A DNA stretch of 20,341 bases, taken from positions 1 to 20,341 of the forward strand of contig VBCJ01000023.1 in the NCBI GenBank assembly GCA_005884335.1. The letters run 5' to 3'. This document shows positions 1 to 7,749 of this stretch, in pieces; position 1 is the stretch's first letter; each line of letters begins with the position of its first letter. The position numbers were made by a program, and so were the translations under genes. The stretch comes from Betaproteobacteria bacterium (GTDB taxonomy: Bacteria > Pseudomonadota > Gammaproteobacteria > Burkholderiales > SG8-39). The notes beneath the pieces were generated by a model that saw only the letters and a program-made list of their open reading frames with translations, ran no database searches and was not told where the DNA came from.

Positions 1-19
1 GTAAGCCTTACAGCTCAGC

Positions 20-658
20 GTGGCTCATTACCGCAAACCTCTCGCCGCTGCCGTCGCGCTCAACACGGCTATCTTCGTTCCAGAGGCCATAGCCGGCTTC
101 GAGGCCGGAAGCCTGAGCCTCATCATGGACAGTGTTCACAACTTTTCCGACGAGTTGGCGCTCGTGTTTCTGTACCTGGCGTTTGTTCTGCCGCAGGGTC
201 TATCGCGAAACCTCGTGCGCTCCGCGAACCTCTTTAGCTCCGTCGGTCTGATTGCGGTTAGCGGTTTGCTGATCTGGCAGGCTGTTGACCGACTTCTTCA
301 TCCTGCTCCAGTCCTGGGACTTGTTCCAATCGTAATGGGCCTTGCGGCCGCAGGCGCCAACTGGGGCATAGTGTGTTTGCTCCGTCGCCCGGGCCGTGAC
401 AACGCAGCGATACGCCTCGCCTACCTCCACAACGTCGGCGATATTTTTGTATCGCTTGCGCCGGTAGTGGCCGGCCTTCTTGTCACGGTCATGGGTCGCT
501 ACTATTTCGACCCCTTGGTGGCCCTGCTCGTCGCGTTCTGGTTTGTTGTTTCTACGCTTCGGGCAGTTATCGGCGCAGGCGAGGAGTTGATATGGCCCGA
601 AAAGATCGCCTGCGGGCACTCGCACGAAGAGAGGCCGGCGACATCTTCTGCCGGATAG
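20..658 (+). CDS. CDF-family cation efflux protein, transmembrane domain only
   Basis: This is a predicted inner-membrane divalent-metal exporter of the cation diffusion facilitator family, 212 aa. The two intramembrane metal-site motifs are visible: HNFSD at residues 40-44 (TM2, H-x3-D) and HNVGD at 137-141 (TM5, H-x3-D). About six hydrophobic segments span residues 8-185. Typical CDF proteins have about 290-320 aa with a cytoplasmic dimerisation domain; here the chain ends soon after TM6 with a short His-containing tail (CGHSHEE). An in-frame stop at bases 2-4 makes GTG at 20 the earliest start. I see no clear Shine-Dalgarno, so a sequence lesion upstream cannot be excluded. Metal specificity cannot be read from the sequence. 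The gene stands alone, 117 bp before the STAS gene. Confidence 0.8.
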   Translation: MAHYRKPLAAAVALNTAIFVPEAIAGFEAGSLSLIMDSVHNFSDELALVFLYLAFVLPQGLSRNLVRSANLFSSVGLIAVSGLLIWQAVDRLLHPAPVLGLVPIVMGLAAAGANWGIVCLLRRPGRDNAAIRLAYLHNVGDIFVSLAPVVAGLLVTVMGRYYFDPLVALLVAFWFVVSTLRAVIGAGEELIWPEKIACGHSHEERPATSSAG

Positions 659-775
659 TTTTCCAAGTAGCGCTAGACCTAATCCCCGACATCAAACGTT
701 GCGCTGTATCGGGCAAAGTGATACAAGGAAACGCGTATTTGCATCGCGGATTCTCCGGGAGGCGGGTAGTTCCTC

Positions 776-2014
776 GTGTTCTTTTCATTATTCGGGAGGA
801 AGAAGACCGAAAGTAAAAACAAGGCGCCGGTCGCCCGGCAACCGGTAAAACCTTCGCCCGCGACACCCGTCGCAAGTCCGCAAACAGGCGAGGACTCGCT
901 CGATTTCAGCGCCTACGTTCCTCCGCGTCCATCGGAGCCGCCCCGGGTTTCGCAGGCTCCTGCACCCGCGGTGCAATCAGCTCCGCAAGAGGCCGAGGCA
1001 ACTCCGGCGGTGCCCGCAGTGTCCCCGGCTGCGAACGATGTCGCCCCGATCATCGGGGAGACGGCGACCCTGTTCGCGAACGGACAGGCCGAGGAGGCGT
1101 TGTCTGCGCTTTCACGGTCGGTGCGTGAGGCGGAACTCGGGAATTCGGCGCAGCAGGCCTGGCTGATGCTTTTCGACCTGTACCAGCATCTGGGCATGAG
1201 GGTGGAGTTCGAGGCGCTCGCTCTGGAATTCGTAGTGAAATTCGAGCGCTCCGCCCCCGCGTGGATCGAGTCCGACGAGCGTCACGACCCCGCGCTCGCC
1301 ACAGGGGGTATCGGCTATTTTGCGCTGAGCGGCATGCTGACCGGCGCGAGCGCCCCCGAGCTGGAAAAACTGCGGAACACGCCCGGCCAAACCGTGCGCA
1401 TCGAGTGCGGCAGACTGCTGGGCCTCGACGGGCCAGGCTGCAGACTTCTCCGCGAGGCTCTCTTGTCCGTCCACGATGCGGGAAAGGAAGTGATGCTTTC
1501 CGGAGAATCCCGGCTCCTCGCGTTTCTCGAGAGGTTCTGCCAGGCGGGAAAGATCGAAACCGACGCTGCGGCTTGGGCGCTGTTGTTCGACGTATACAGA
1601 ACGCTGGATCTCAAGGACAGGTTCGAGGAGGCGGCGGTCAACTATGCCGTCACCTTCGAGGTTTCTCCGCCTTCCTGGGAGTCTCAACCGGGAGCGCAGG
1701 CCAAGGGTTCCGCGGTCCTCCAGCCGGTTGAGGCCGCGGACCAGGCCTTGATTCTCTCCGGGGAGCTGAGCGGGGCGGGTGAAACCCTCGCCAAAGAGTT
1801 GCAAGACTGGGCCGGTGCGAACAAGATGCTGATCATCGACATGTCGCAAGCGACGCGCGTTGACCTTGTCACAGCCGGCCTCATGCTGAACGTGCTCTCG
1901 AAGCTCCAAGAGACCGGCACCACGATTCAGATTCGCGGCGCGAACGAGCTCATCCGTGCCTTGTTCGGGGTCACGGGCTTGAGCAGGGTCGCCCGCGTTA
2001 TTCCGCGCAAATAG
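776..2014 (+). CDS. STAS-domain protein upstream of hslV
   Basis: A 412-aa cytoplasmic protein. It has a basic N-terminus (FGRKK), a Pro/Ala-rich low-complexity linker (about residues 15-90), a helical middle part with two similar blocks (about 95-165 and 240-300, each with a W-x-L-x-F-D-x-Y-like element), and a C-terminal STAS-like domain (about 315-410, MlaB/anti-sigma-antagonist type). STAS domains bind partner proteins or nucleotides; the partner here is unknown. The start is GTG at 776, preceded by GGGAGG at about 757-762. The stop overlaps the -35 of a heat-shock-type promoter for hslV, so the gene is probably a separate transcription unit from hslVU even though it lies just upstream. 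From memory, STAS proteins are found beside hslV in several betaproteobacteria. Confidence 0.8.
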   Translation: MFFSLFGRKKTESKNKAPVARQPVKPSPATPVASPQTGEDSLDFSAYVPPRPSEPPRVSQAPAPAVQSAPQEAEATPAVPAVSPAANDVAPIIGETATLFANGQAEEALSALSRSVREAELGNSAQQAWLMLFDLYQHLGMRVEFEALALEFVVKFERSAPAWIESDERHDPALATGGIGYFALSGMLTGASAPELEKLRNTPGQTVRIECGRLLGLDGPGCRLLREALLSVHDAGKEVMLSGESRLLAFLERFCQAGKIETDAAAWALLFDVYRTLDLKDRFEEAAVNYAVTFEVSPPSWESQPGAQAKGSAVLQPVEAADQALILSGELSGAGETLAKELQDWAGANKMLIIDMSQATRVDLVTAGLMLNVLSKLQETGTTIQIRGANELIRALFGVTGLSRVARVIPRK

Positions 2015-2042
2015 CTTGATCGACGGCACCCCGCCCCCATCT
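2015..2042 (+). promoter_or_regulatory. Sigma32-type heat-shock promoter of hslVU
   Basis: The -35 element CTTGATC (2015-2021) is separated by 13 bases from the -10 element CCCCATCT (2035-2042). The E. coli sigma32 consensus is CTTGAAA, 13-14 bases, CCCCATNT, so only two bases of the -35 differ. The site starts at the base after the STAS stop codon and ends 15 bases before the hslV ATG, which implies a very short leader. HslVU is a classic heat-shock operon, which supports the call. Confidence 0.7.
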
Positions 2043-2057
2043 TCCCTGAACTCGGAC

Positions 2058-2594
2058 ATGGAACAATTCCACGGAACCACCATCATGTCGGCCCGTCGCG
2101 ACGGCAAGGTCGCGCTCGGCGGCGACGGCCAGGTCACTCTCGGCAATGTCGTGGTGAAGGCGAGCGCGCGCAAGGTGCGGCGCCTGTATAACGACCGGAT
2201 CCTCGCCGGCTTCGCCGGGGGAACGGCCGATGCGTTTACGCTGTTCGAGCGTTTCGAGGCGAAGCTCGACAAGCACCAGGGAAATCTGCTTCGCTCGGCC
2301 GTGGAGCTCGCCAAGGACTGGCGCACCGACCGGATGCTGCGGCGCTTGGAGGCGATGCTCGCGGTGGCCGACCGCGAATCCTCGCTGATCATCACCGGCA
2401 TGGGCGACGTGATCGAGCCGGAGCTGGGATTGATCGCTATCGGCTCGGGAGGGCCTTACGCGCAGTCGGCTGCGCGGGCGCTCCTTGAAAATACTCAGCT
2501 CGACGCGGAGACTGTCGTTCGCAAGGCTCTTTCGATCGCCGCCGACCTGTGCATCTACACCAATCAGCAAGTCGTCGTCGAAACGCTGGACTAG
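2058..2594 (+). CDS. hslV: ATP-dependent protease proteolytic subunit HslV
   Basis: Peptidase component of the HslUV (ClpQY) cytoplasmic protease, 178 aa; E. coli HslV has 176. The N-terminus MEQFHG is followed by Thr7-Thr8-Ile; Thr7 becomes the N-terminal nucleophile after removal of the propeptide. The characteristic GDGQVTLG segment and a GSGGPYAQ stretch near the C-terminal third are present. The frame is open to TTG at 2016, but ATG 2058 gives the standard family N-terminus. No strong Shine-Dalgarno is visible. The gene lies 62 bp upstream of hslU and behind a sigma32-type promoter, so heat induction is expected. Identification is secure. Confidence 0.97.
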   Translation: MEQFHGTTIMSARRDGKVALGGDGQVTLGNVVVKASARKVRRLYNDRILAGFAGGTADAFTLFERFEAKLDKHQGNLLRSAVELAKDWRTDRMLRRLEAMLAVADRESSLIITGMGDVIEPELGLIAIGSGGPYAQSAARALLENTQLDAETVVRKALSIAADLCIYTNQQVVVETLD

Positions 2595-2656
2595 AACGGC
2601 AGCTGTCCGGGGCCTCGTAGAATCCCCGACTTCCTCGCTCCCGGTCTCCCGCCCCC

Positions 2657-4015
2657 ATGTCTTCCATGACTCCCCAGGAAATCGTCCACGAGCTGGACAA
2701 GCACATCGTCGGCCAGACTCGCGCAAAGCGCGCCGTGGCGATCGCCCTCAGAAACCGCTGGCGGCGCCAGCAGGTGGCCGAGCCCCTGCGGCAGGAGATC
2801 ACGCCCAAGAACATCCTCATGATCGGACCTACGGGCGTCGGAAAGACCGAGATCGCGCGGCGCCTCGCGCGGCTCGCGGATGCGCCTTTCATCAAGGTCG
2901 AAGCGACGAAGTTCACCGAGGTCGGCTATGTCGGCCGCGACGTCGATACGATCGTCCGCGACCTCGTCGAAATCTCGATCAAGGACACTCGCGAAGCGGC
3001 GACGAAGAAAGTGCGACGCAGAGCCGAGGATTCGGCCGAGGAGCGGGTGCTCGACGTCCTGCTACCTCCGGCCCGCCGGACGGGCCCCTTCGGCGCGGAC
3101 GGTGCCGAGCAACCGGCGAACGCAGCTGGCGAGGAAGAGCCCGCGACGCGGCAGAAGTTTCGCAAGAAACTGCGCGAGGGCGAGCTCGACGACAGAGAGG
3201 TCGAAATCGAAGTGTCGGCGCAGCAGGCGCACATGGAGATATTCGCCCCGCCAGGGATGGAGGAGCTGACACAGCAGATCCAGGGCATGTTTCAGAATCT
3301 GGGCGGCGGCAGGAGAAAACTGCGCCGGATGAAGATCCGCGAGGCGATGAGGATGCTCACCGACGAAGAGGCGGCGCGCCTGGTGAACGACGAGGACTTG
3401 CGCGCCAAGGCCCTCGCCAACGTCGAGCAGAACGGCATCGTGTTTCTGGACGAAATCGACAAGATCACGAGCCGCAGCGAAACGATCGGCGCCGATGTTT
3501 CGCGCCAGGGCGTGCAGCGGGACCTGCTCCCCCTCGTGGAGGGCACCACCGTTTCCACCAAGTACGGAATGGTGAAAACCGACCATATACTCTTCATCGC
3601 GAGCGGCGCGTTTCATCTTTCCAAACCTTCGGACCTGATTCCGGAGCTGCAGGGGCGCTTCCCCATTCGCGTCGAGCTGGATTCGCTTTCGGTGGAGGAT
3701 TTCGAGAGAATCCTCACGGCGACCGACGCCTGCCTCACCCGCCAGTACCAGGCGCTGCTCGCCACGGAGGAGGTCGAAGTCTCTTTCATACCGGACGGGA
3801 TCCGGCGTCTCGCCGAGATCGCCTGGTCGGTGAATGAAAAGACCGAGAACATCGGCGCGCGGCGCCTGTATACGGTGATGGAGAAGCTGCTGGAGGAGAT
3901 TTCGTTCGATGCGGGCAAACGCGGCAGGGAGAGCTTCAGGATCGACGCCGCTTTCGTCGATGCGAAACTCAAGGAGCTTGCGCAGAGCGAGGACCTCGCG
4001 CGCTACGTGTTGTGA
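2657..4015 (+). CDS. hslU: ATP-dependent protease ATPase subunit HslU
   Basis: AAA+ unfoldase that feeds substrates to HslV, 452 aa, full length. Visible in order: Walker A GPTGVGKT (57-64), the pore loop GYVG (90-93), the charged I domain (about 105-235) that protrudes over the pore, Walker B IVFLDEID (261-268), sensor 1 around ASGAFH (315-320), the ELQGRFP box with Arg334, and sensor 2 GARRL (400-404). The C-terminus ends in YVL, matching the hydrophobic HslU tail that docks into HslV. The I domain carries a Gly/Ala-rich, less conserved insert at about 137-165. ATG 2657 matches the family N-terminus. It is co-transcribed with hslV. Confidence 0.97.
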   Translation: MSSMTPQEIVHELDKHIVGQTRAKRAVAIALRNRWRRQQVAEPLRQEITPKNILMIGPTGVGKTEIARRLARLADAPFIKVEATKFTEVGYVGRDVDTIVRDLVEISIKDTREAATKKVRRRAEDSAEERVLDVLLPPARRTGPFGADGAEQPANAAGEEEPATRQKFRKKLREGELDDREVEIEVSAQQAHMEIFAPPGMEELTQQIQGMFQNLGGGRRKLRRMKIREAMRMLTDEEAARLVNDEDLRAKALANVEQNGIVFLDEIDKITSRSETIGADVSRQGVQRDLLPLVEGTTVSTKYGMVKTDHILFIASGAFHLSKPSDLIPELQGRFPIRVELDSLSVEDFERILTATDACLTRQYQALLATEEVEVSFIPDGIRRLAEIAWSVNEKTENIGARRLYTVMEKLLEEISFDAGKRGRESFRIDAAFVDAKLKELAQSEDLARYVL

Positions 4016-4025
4016 TGGCTTGAAG

Positions 4026-4475
4026 ATGCGGACGATGACGAGAGCGCTCCTCGGTGCGTTACTGCTTGCCGCCGCTGGGATCGCGCACGCACAGGTCGAG
4101 GCTAGAGCCGCGTGGGTGCGCGGGACGGTGCCCGGCCAGACGACGGCCGGGGCCTACATGGAGCTCACGAGCGATCGGCGCGCGCGCCTCCTCGGTGCGG
4201 AAAGCCCGGCCGCCGGCAGCGCCGAGATCCACGAGATGACGATGGAAGGCAATGTGATGCGCATGCGCGCAGTGCCGAGGCTGGAACTTCCTCCCGGCAA
4301 GACCGTCGAGCTGAGGCCGGGCGGCCACCACATGATGCTGGTGGACCTGAAACGACAGTTGAAAAAGGGAGACCTCGTCCCCATCCGGCTCAAAGTCGAG
4401 CTGAGCGACAAAACGATCAGGACGATTCAGGTCCTGGCCGAAGTCAGGGAACTGGCCGCGACCAGCCGTCCCTAG
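4026..4475 (+). CDS. Periplasmic copper chaperone PCu(A)C (first copy)
   Basis: A 149-aa exported protein of the PCuAC family, which binds Cu(I) in the periplasm and helps load the Cu(A) or Cu(B) sites of cytochrome oxidases. It has a cleavable signal peptide (basic MRTMTR, hydrophobic core 7-20, likely cut after AHA). The copper ligands of the family's H-M-x10-M-x21-H-x-M pattern are seen as His69/Met71, a Met at 78-80, and His102-x-Met104 in GGHHMML. ATG 4026 is chosen because the signal peptide begins there; ATG 4035 is an alternative. It follows hslU by 10 bp and could be read from the same transcript. A paralogue is encoded at 18566-18997 next to cytochrome oxidase genes. Confidence 0.88.
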   Translation: MRTMTRALLGALLLAAAGIAHAQVEARAAWVRGTVPGQTTAGAYMELTSDRRARLLGAESPAAGSAEIHEMTMEGNVMRMRAVPRLELPPGKTVELRPGGHHMMLVDLKRQLKKGDLVPIRLKVELSDKTIRTIQVLAEVRELAATSRP

Positions 4476-4492
4476 GGGCTCAGGCAGTCCGT

Positions 4493-4711
4493 CTAGCGGC
4501 TCCGATGGGTTTCGGTCGACTCCTCGAGACAGCGGGGGCAGTAGCAGCCTGAACCGGGGATCGGAGCGGACAGGGCGGGGAATCCTTCACACCAGCAAGG
4601 CTCGCGACCCGCGCGAGCTCCACATTCGAACGCGTCCCCACAGCGCGCGCACCGGCCGATTTGCGGCGCCTCCGCCGGGCGGGAGCCCGGCCCAAGGGTT
4701 TTTTGATTCAT
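4493..4711 (-). CDS. Cysteine-rich CWC-family small protein
   Basis: A 72-aa protein with eight cysteines arranged C21-x2-C24-x5-C30-x8-C39-W-C41-x14-C56-x-C58-x2-C61. This matches the cysteine-rich CWC family, named for its Cys-Trp-Cys core. The pairs suggest metal (probably zinc) binding, but the function of the family is unknown to me. ATG at 4711 gives the compact family length; the frame is open further upstream without a better start. The gene converges on the PCuAC gene, with only 17 bp between the two stops, and is transcribed away from hsp20. Confidence 0.75.
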   Translation of the reverse strand: MNQKTLGPGSRPAEAPQIGRCARCGDAFECGARAGREPCWCEGFPALSAPIPGSGCYCPRCLEESTETHRSR

Positions 4712-4752
4712 CCGGGCCAATCTAGCCGCTTCGCGCAAGGCTCGCAAGCGCG

Positions 4753-4780
4753 CTTGAAATGGCCGGCACGGTCCCCATAT
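4753..4780 (+). promoter_or_regulatory. Perfect sigma32 heat-shock promoter of hsp20
   Basis: CTTGAAA (4753-4759), 13 bases, then CCCCATAT (4773-4780). This matches the E. coli RpoH consensus at every specified position and in spacing. The expected transcript start is near 4787, giving a leader of about 40 nt before the hsp20 ATG at 4828. Confidence 0.88.
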
Positions 4781-4827
4781 TGAGGACACGTCGGGCTCTT
4801 GCCCGGACTGAACAGAAGGAGAGAACC

Positions 4828-5253
4828 ATGGCAAACATTACTCGTTACGACCCGTTTGGCGACCTGGTCGACGACATTTTCAGAGGTTTTGTTGTCGGGC
4901 CGGTCGGGTTTGAAGCGGCCGCTCCGGTGCGTCTCATGAAGGTCGATGTGGCCGAGCAGAACGGCGAATACAAGGTGGTGGCCGAGCTGCCGGGAGTCAA
5001 GAAGGAAGACATCAAGGTCAACATCGACGGTGACGAAGTGTCGATCACTGCCGAGTCACGCGCCGAGCGCGAAGAAAAAGACGGCGAACGCGTGCTGCAC
5101 AGCGAGCGCTACTTCGGCACGGTATCGCGCGCTTTCCGGCTGGGCCAGGAAATTGACGAGGCCCGCGCCAGCGCCAAGTACTCGGACGGCGTGCTCGAAC
5201 TGACGCTGCCCAAGAAGGCGACGGCGGCCGCGAAGCAGCTCACGATCCAGTAA
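4828..5253 (+). CDS. Hsp20/alpha-crystallin small heat-shock protein
   Basis: ATP-independent holdase chaperone of 141 aa. A short N-terminal arm (MANITRYDPFGDLVDDIF) is followed by an alpha-crystallin domain at about residues 35-130. Its signatures are visible: VVAELPGVKKEDIKV, a charged loop with many Glu/Lys, the RYFGTVSRAF strand, and the A-x-x-x-x-GVLELTLPK block. The tail KQLTIQ is short, with an I/L-x-I-like element that in this family mediates oligomer contacts. AAGGAG at 4816-4821 is well placed for ATG 4828. It is a single-gene unit: sigma32 promoter upstream, intrinsic terminator downstream. Confidence 0.95.
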   Translation: MANITRYDPFGDLVDDIFRGFVVGPVGFEAAAPVRLMKVDVAEQNGEYKVVAELPGVKKEDIKVNIDGDEVSITAESRAEREEKDGERVLHSERYFGTVSRAFRLGQEIDEARASAKYSDGVLELTLPKKATAAAKQLTIQ

Positions 5254-5277
5254 TACGCAGGAGCCATCAATAGGCAG

Positions 5278-5304
5278 AGGCGGCCAACCGGCCGCCTTTT
5301 TTTT
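5278..5304 (+). terminator. Rho-independent terminator after hsp20
   Basis: An 8-bp perfect GC-rich stem (AGGCGGCC at 5278-5285 with GGCCGCCT at 5290-5297), loop AACC, followed by a T-rich tract running to about 5311. It lies 24 bp after the hsp20 stop and isolates that gene from argB. Confidence 0.9.
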
Positions 5305-5325
5305 CTTTTTTTCCGCGCTCAAAGG

Positions 5326-5331
5326 TACAAT
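5326..5331 (+). promoter_or_regulatory. Probable -10 box of the argB promoter
   Basis: TACAAT at 5326-5331 lies 23 bp upstream of the argB start at 5355, just after the hsp20 terminator. The -35 region falls in the terminator T-tract (TTCTTT) and is weak. A promoter is needed here because the terminator isolates argB from upstream transcription. Confidence 0.4.
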
Positions 5332-5354
5332 CGGCGCTCAAGATGCGCATGCCG

Positions 5355-6242
5355 ATGAGCAACGCCGCCCTGACTCCGGCCCACAAGGCCCATGTCCTCG
5401 CCGAGGCGCTGCCCTACATCAAGCGCTTCCACGGCAAGACCATCGTCGTCAAGTACGGCGGCAACGCAATGACCGAGGAGCTGCTCAAGCGCAGCTTCGC
5501 CCACGACGTGGTGCTGCTGAAGCTTGTCGGCATGAACCCGGTGATCGTGCACGGCGGCGGACCGCAGATCGACGAGCAGCTGGCGCGGATGGGCAAGAAG
5601 GGCGAATTCGTCCAGGGCATGCGGGTGACCGACGCCGAGACGATGGATGTGGTCGAGATGGTGCTGGGCGGCCAGGTCAACAAGGAAGTGGTGACGCTCA
5701 TCAACCAGGCGGGCGGCAAGGCGGTCGGGCTCACGGGTCAGGACGGGGCTTTCGTTCACGCGAAAAAGATGCTGCTCTCCGACAAGAACAACGGCGGCGC
5801 AAAGATCGACATCGGCCAGGTCGGCGAAATCGCATCGATCGACCCGAAAGTGATCTGGGCGCTCGAGGAAGGGGGATTCATCCCGGTCGTCGCGCCCATC
5901 GGCGTTGGCGCGGACGGGCAGTCTTACAACATCAATGCCGACCTCGTTGCCGGGAAACTCGCAGAAGTACTGAAGGCCGAAAAGCTCGTCGTGCTGACCA
6001 ATACTCCGGGCGTGCTCGACAAGAACAGCAAGCTGCTCACGGGTCTGACTCCGAAAAAAATCGACGCGCTGGTGGCCGAGGGAACGCTCTCAGGCGGCAT
6101 GCTGCCCAAGATCAGCTCGGCGCTGGATGCAGCGAGAAACGGCGTCAAGAGCGTGCACATCATCGACGGCCGCGTCGAGCATGCCTTGCTGCTGGAAATT
6201 CTCACCGATGAAGGCGTGGGGACGCTGATCCGCTCGAAGTAA
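5355..6242 (+). CDS. argB: Acetylglutamate kinase
   Basis: Phosphorylates N-acetyl-L-glutamate, the second step of arginine synthesis, in the cytoplasm. Amino-acid-kinase fold: the nucleotide-binding KYGGNAM near the N-terminus, VIVHGGGPQID for the substrate/phosphate loop, GQVGEI, the NINADLVAGKLA segment, and a C-terminal GGMLPKISSALDAARNGV block that closes the active site. ATG 5355 (MSNAALTP) resembles family N-termini and gives 295 aa; ATGs at 5343 and 5349 are in-frame alternatives (299 or 297 aa). I cannot confirm the N-terminal helix that marks arginine-inhibited enzymes. Followed by slmA after 100 bp. Confidence 0.95.
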   Translation: MSNAALTPAHKAHVLAEALPYIKRFHGKTIVVKYGGNAMTEELLKRSFAHDVVLLKLVGMNPVIVHGGGPQIDEQLARMGKKGEFVQGMRVTDAETMDVVEMVLGGQVNKEVVTLINQAGGKAVGLTGQDGAFVHAKKMLLSDKNNGGAKIDIGQVGEIASIDPKVIWALEEGGFIPVVAPIGVGADGQSYNINADLVAGKLAEVLKAEKLVVLTNTPGVLDKNSKLLTGLTPKKIDALVAEGTLSGGMLPKISSALDAARNGVKSVHIIDGRVEHALLLEILTDEGVGTLIRSK

Positions 6243-6342
6243 GGGTGACGCCGATACCTCGGAAAGTCGCCTCGGAAGCCGGTAGCAAGCACTCACCCGG
6301 AGTCATACAATAGGCACCCCGCCGACTGTCTGGGAGGATGCC

Positions 6343-6933
6343 ATGCCCGCTGCCAAACCCGGCGCTCGCCGCCTGCAGATCCTGCAAGTGCTGGCACGGA
6401 TGCTCGAGAACCCGAAGGGGGAGAAAGTGACCACCGCGGCTCTGGCCAAGGAGCTGGACGTGTCCGAAGCCGCGCTGTACCGGCACTTCGCGAGCAAAGC
6501 CCAGATGTTCGAGGGCCTGATCGAATTCATCGAGCAGACGCTGTTCGGCCTCGTGAACAAGATCACCGCGGAGGAGGAGAACGGCCTGAAGCAGGCCCAG
6601 GCGATCCTCTCCTCGCTGCTCAGCTTCGCCGAGAAGAATCCTGGCATGACGCGCGTGCTGGTCGGCGACGCGCTCGTGAACGAGGACGAGCGGCTCCAGG
6701 TCCGCATCAACCAGCTGCACGATCGCCTCGAGGCGACGCTCAAGCAGTGCCTGCGCGTGGCCGCGACGCAAGGACACGACGCACCGGCAGGAACCCAGGT
6801 TCCCGCCGATCCCGGTCCTCAGGCCAATCTGATGCTCTGCTATGTGATCGGGCGCTGGCAGCTGTACGCCAAGAGCGGTTTCAAACGAACGCCTTCGGAG
6901 CTATGGGAGAAACAATGGCCGCTGCTGCTATGA
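6343..6933 (+). CDS. slmA: Nucleoid occlusion factor SlmA (TetR-type)
   Basis: DNA-bound inhibitor of FtsZ ring assembly over the nucleoid, 196 aa. The N-terminal TetR helix-turn-helix is clear (about residues 28-50, TTAALAKELDVSEAALYRHF). The C-terminal part holds the family segments NPGMTRVLVGDALVNEDERL and the GRWQLYAKSGFKRTPSELWEKQWPLL ending typical of SlmA rather than of metabolite-sensing TetR proteins. GGGAGG at about 6332-6337 precedes ATG 6343. A TACAAT at 6306-6311 could be its -10. It ends 3 bp from the stop of the convergent moeB gene, with no room for a terminator between them. Confidence 0.93.
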   Translation: MPAAKPGARRLQILQVLARMLENPKGEKVTTAALAKELDVSEAALYRHFASKAQMFEGLIEFIEQTLFGLVNKITAEEENGLKQAQAILSSLLSFAEKNPGMTRVLVGDALVNEDERLQVRINQLHDRLEATLKQCLRVAATQGHDAPAGTQVPADPGPQANLMLCYVIGRWQLYAKSGFKRTPSELWEKQWPLLL

Positions 6934-6936
6934 ACT

Positions 6937-7692
6937 CTAGGCCATCACCCTCGAGCACACCGTGCACGCCGGATCCTTGGCGAGTTTGACCGTTCGCCAC
7001 TGCATCGCGAGCGCGTCCAGGATCAGCAGGCGCCCCTTCAGGGTCTCGCCGGCTCCCGCGAGCAGCTTCAGCGCCTCCGCCGCCTGCACGGCGCCGATAA
7101 TCCCGGTGAGCGGGGCAAACACGCCCATCACCGCGCAGCGCACTTCCTCGAGTCCCGCGTTCTCCGGGAACAGGCAGTGATAACAGGGACTGCGATCGTC
7201 CCTCAGGTCAAAAACGCTTACCTGGCCGTCGAAGCGCACCGCCGCACCTGAGACGAGCGGCTTGTGGTGCAGCACGCATGCGCGATTCACCGCGTGACGG
7301 GTCGCGAAATTGTCCGAGCAGTCTAGGACGACGCTGCTCGAAGCGACGAGCGGCCCGAGCCCCTCGTCCTGCAGGCGCTGCTGGAGGGGAACGACCTTCA
7401 CTTCCGGGTTGATTTTTCCGAGCGCATCGCACCCGGACGCTGCCTTGGGCCTTCCGATCGATTCGGTGGTGTGAAGAATCTGGCGCTGCAGGTTGGTGAG
7501 GTCCACCGCGTCGCCGTCGGCGAGCGTGATCGTTCCCACGCCTGCCGCCGCGAGATACAGCGCCGCGGGTGAACCGAGCCCTCCTGCGCCGATGACCAGC
7601 GCCGAGGACGCGAGCAGCTTCTCCTGTCCCTCGACGCCGATCTCGGGAAGCAGAATGTGTCGCGAATAACGCAGGAGCTGTTCGTCATTCAT
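6937..7692 (-). CDS. moeB: HesA/MoeB/ThiF-family sulfur-carrier adenylyltransferase
   Basis: E1-like enzyme that adenylates the C-terminus of a ubiquitin-like sulfur carrier (MoaD for molybdopterin, or ThiS for thiamine), 251 aa. Visible: nucleotide loop GAGGLG (35-40), the DLTNLQRQ segment (64-71), catalytic-region DCSDN (124-128), and a zinc site from two CxxC pairs (C170/C173 and C243/C246). Cys186 in the EVRCAVMG loop is a candidate for thiol chemistry. The partner cannot be decided: no moaD or thiS is in the window. It is the last gene of the leftward gpmA-envC-ctpA-moeB cluster. Confidence 0.88.
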   Translation of the reverse strand: MNDEQLLRYSRHILLPEIGVEGQEKLLASSALVIGAGGLGSPAALYLAAAGVGTITLADGDAVDLTNLQRQILHTTESIGRPKAASGCDALGKINPEVKVVPLQQRLQDEGLGPLVASSSVVLDCSDNFATRHAVNRACVLHHKPLVSGAAVRFDGQVSVFDLRDDRSPCYHCLFPENAGLEEVRCAVMGVFAPLTGIIGAVQAAEALKLLAGAGETLKGRLLILDALAMQWRTVKLAKDPACTVCSRVMA

Positions 7693-7707
7693 GGTGGCCC
7701 CAAGTGG

Positions 7708-7748
7708 CCGCGGAATGAACTGCGCTTCGCGTCAGTTCCATTCCGCGG
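7708..7748 (-). repeat. Strong hairpin in the ctpA-moeB spacer (distal)
   Basis: The 10-bp arms CCGCGGAATG (7708-7717) and CATTCCGCGG (7739-7748) are perfect. They are extended by AACTG/CAGTT after a one-base bulge and by CGC/GCG around a TTC loop. No U-tract follows on the minus strand, so a simple terminator is unlikely. The hairpin lies just upstream of moeB. Confidence 0.7.
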
Positions 7749-7749
7749 A

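Noticed and set aside
592..816. A 74-codon plus-strand frame bridging the CDF and STAS genes
   Set aside because: Overlaps both neighbours, has no recognisable features, and the STAS gene has its own ribosome site.
1112..2401. A 429-codon minus-strand frame over the STAS gene and hslV
   Set aside because: Antisense to two supported genes; no signature and no plausible start site.
2653..2660. CCCCATGT at the hslU start resembling a sigma32 -10
   Set aside because: No CTTGAAA-like box at the right distance upstream; it is start-codon context.
2485..3837. A 450-codon open frame over hslU
   Set aside because: A frame shadow of hslU, which has all AAA+ motifs in the other frame.
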